NCBI GenBank assembly: GCA_026386835.1
Contig: JAPLMV010000036.1
Coordinates: 1-5,249, forward strand
Length of the DNA: 5,249 bases
Direction of reading: 5' to 3'
DNA from: Planctomycetota bacterium
Lineage (GTDB): Bacteria > Planctomycetota > Phycisphaerae > Sedimentisphaerales > Anaerobacaceae
Shown here: positions 4,535-5,249 of the stretch, piece after piece
Layout of the letters: every line of letters starts with the position of its first letter
Numbering within the stretch: the stretch's first letter is position 1
Notes under the pieces: generated by a model
The model's input: the letters and a program-made list of their open reading frames with translations, nothing else
Databases searched by the model: none
Told to the model about the DNA's origin: nothing
Translations under genes and position numbers: made by a program

Positions 4535-5249
4535 TTAAGACTTATCTGGTTTTTCCAGCTTTGCCAGTCTTTTTCCAAAATCTCTTATGCTTTTCCTTAT
4601 TTCCGGTAAATATTCTATCAGGCTGTAGGCCCGCTTTGCCTTATTTGCATCGATTGCCGGCACACCGGCAAGTACCTTGCCGTCAGGTACGTCGTTAATT
4701 ACGCCTGCCTTGGCACCGACCATAACACAATTTCCGACATTGATATGTCCGATGATGCCCACTTGGCCTCCGATAACGCAGTGATGCCCGATACTTGCCG
4801 AGCCCGCTATCCCAACCTGCGGCACCAGCAGGCAGTGCGGTCCTATTTTTGCACCGTGACCTATGGCAACAAGGTCGCTGAGTTTAGAGCCCTGGCCTAT
4901 AATCGTATCGCCTAACGTCCCTCGTTCGATTGCACAGCAACTTCCAATTTCCACATCGTCTTCTATTATCACGATTCCGACCTGTGGTATCTTGTGATGA
5001 ATGCCTTTGTGACTTGCAAAACCGAACCCGTCTTCACCGATAACGGCATTGGCCTGTATGATAACGCGGCTGCCTATTCTGCATCCGTCATAAATAGTAA
5101 CATTCGGATATATTATGCAGTCATTGCCGATATGAACGTCAGTCCCGACATATACGCCCGGATAAAGTATGCAACAATTCCCGACTTTTGCATCATCTTC
5201 GATGGTAACAAAATTATGAATCTGGCAGTCCGTACCGATTTTTGCAGTA
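4535..5249 (-). CDS. lpxD: UDP-3-O-acylglucosamine N-acyltransferase LpxD (partial)
   Basis: LpxD adds the amide-linked 3-hydroxyacyl chain from acyl-ACP to UDP-3-O-acylglucosamine, third step of lipid A synthesis, as a cytoplasmic trimer. The reading frame is open to the window edge (codons from 5248), giving 237 residues of left-handed beta-helix and C-terminal helix. About 108 N-terminal residues, the uridine-binding domain, should lie beyond the edge. Hexapeptide repeats run throughout (IGTDCQIHNFVTIEDDAKVG and later turns). Marker segments are GEDGFGFASHKG (71-82), IERGTLGDTIIG (108-119), AIGHGAKIG (128-136) and VGIIGHI (163-169). His131 and His168 are 37 residues apart, exactly as E. 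coli His239 (catalytic base) and His276. A GTG at 4972 can look like a start, but it lies inside the helix and is not one. lpxI follows after 27 bases. Confidence 0.95.
   Translation of the reverse strand, partial: TAKIGTDCQIHNFVTIEDDAKVGNCCILYPGVYVGTDVHIGNDCIIYPNVTIYDGCRIGSRVIIQANAVIGEDGFGFASHKGIHHKIPQVGIVIIEDDVEIGSCCAIERGTLGDTIIGQGSKLSDLVAIGHGAKIGPHCLLVPQVGIAGSASIGHHCVIGGQVGIIGHINVGNCVMVGAKAGVINDVPDGKVLAGVPAIDANKAKRAYSLIEYLPEIRKSIRDFGKRLAKLEKPDKS

Noticed and set aside
4535..4972. A short 145-residue acyltransferase starting at GTG 4972
   Set aside because: The frame is open all the way to 5248 and encodes further hexapeptide repeats and the GFGF segment of LpxD; the GTG is an internal valine.

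Overview
The window looks like a bacterial chromosome segment from a Gram-negative (outer-membrane, lipid A-making) lineage with roughly balanced GC. The lpxD and lpxI genes, and a large multi-pass signal peptidase I, would fit an uncultured planctomycete/PVC-type bacterium. That placement is an inference from gene content and style, not something the sequence proves.

Left part, + strand (1-2507): a translation cluster rpmI (L35) - rplT (L20) - pheS (phenylalanyl-tRNA synthetase alpha). Two perfect tandem hairpins fill part of the unusually roomy rpmI-rplT gap. Where pheT would usually follow, there is instead a two-gene HEPN/MNT module. It consists of a HepT-like HEPN protein with an exact R-X4-H-X-Y motif, then a MntA-like minimal nucleotidyltransferase with an exact GS-X10-D-X-D motif; the two genes overlap by 8 bases. 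This is the architecture of toxin-antitoxin systems in which MntA silences the HEPN RNase by adding AMP to its tyrosine. Directly behind mntA is a short decayed copy of the 5' end of a second HEPN gene, so the locus was once a longer array.

Middle (2508-2586): a 79-base convergent gap holding the HEPN remnant and a GTCCCTGACCCC-type tail, with no convincing terminator.

Right part, - strand (read from 5249 down to 2587): lpxD (runs off the window edge, N-terminal domain missing) - lpxI - lepB-like signal peptidase. They are closely spaced (27 and 19 bases), so probably one operon. LpxD adds the N-linked 3-hydroxyacyl chain to UDP-acylglucosamine and LpxI cleaves the resulting UDP-diacylglucosamine to lipid X. 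The signal peptidase matures exported proteins at the same inner membrane. Its start is moved here from base 3699 to base 3648 because a good ribosome binding site sits just ahead of the internal ATG.

The main points for a second look are the HEPN/MNT module placed in the pheT position with its second-copy remnant, the paired hairpins around the rpmI stop codon, a glycine at the acyl-chain ruler position of LpxD, and the unusual signal peptidase.
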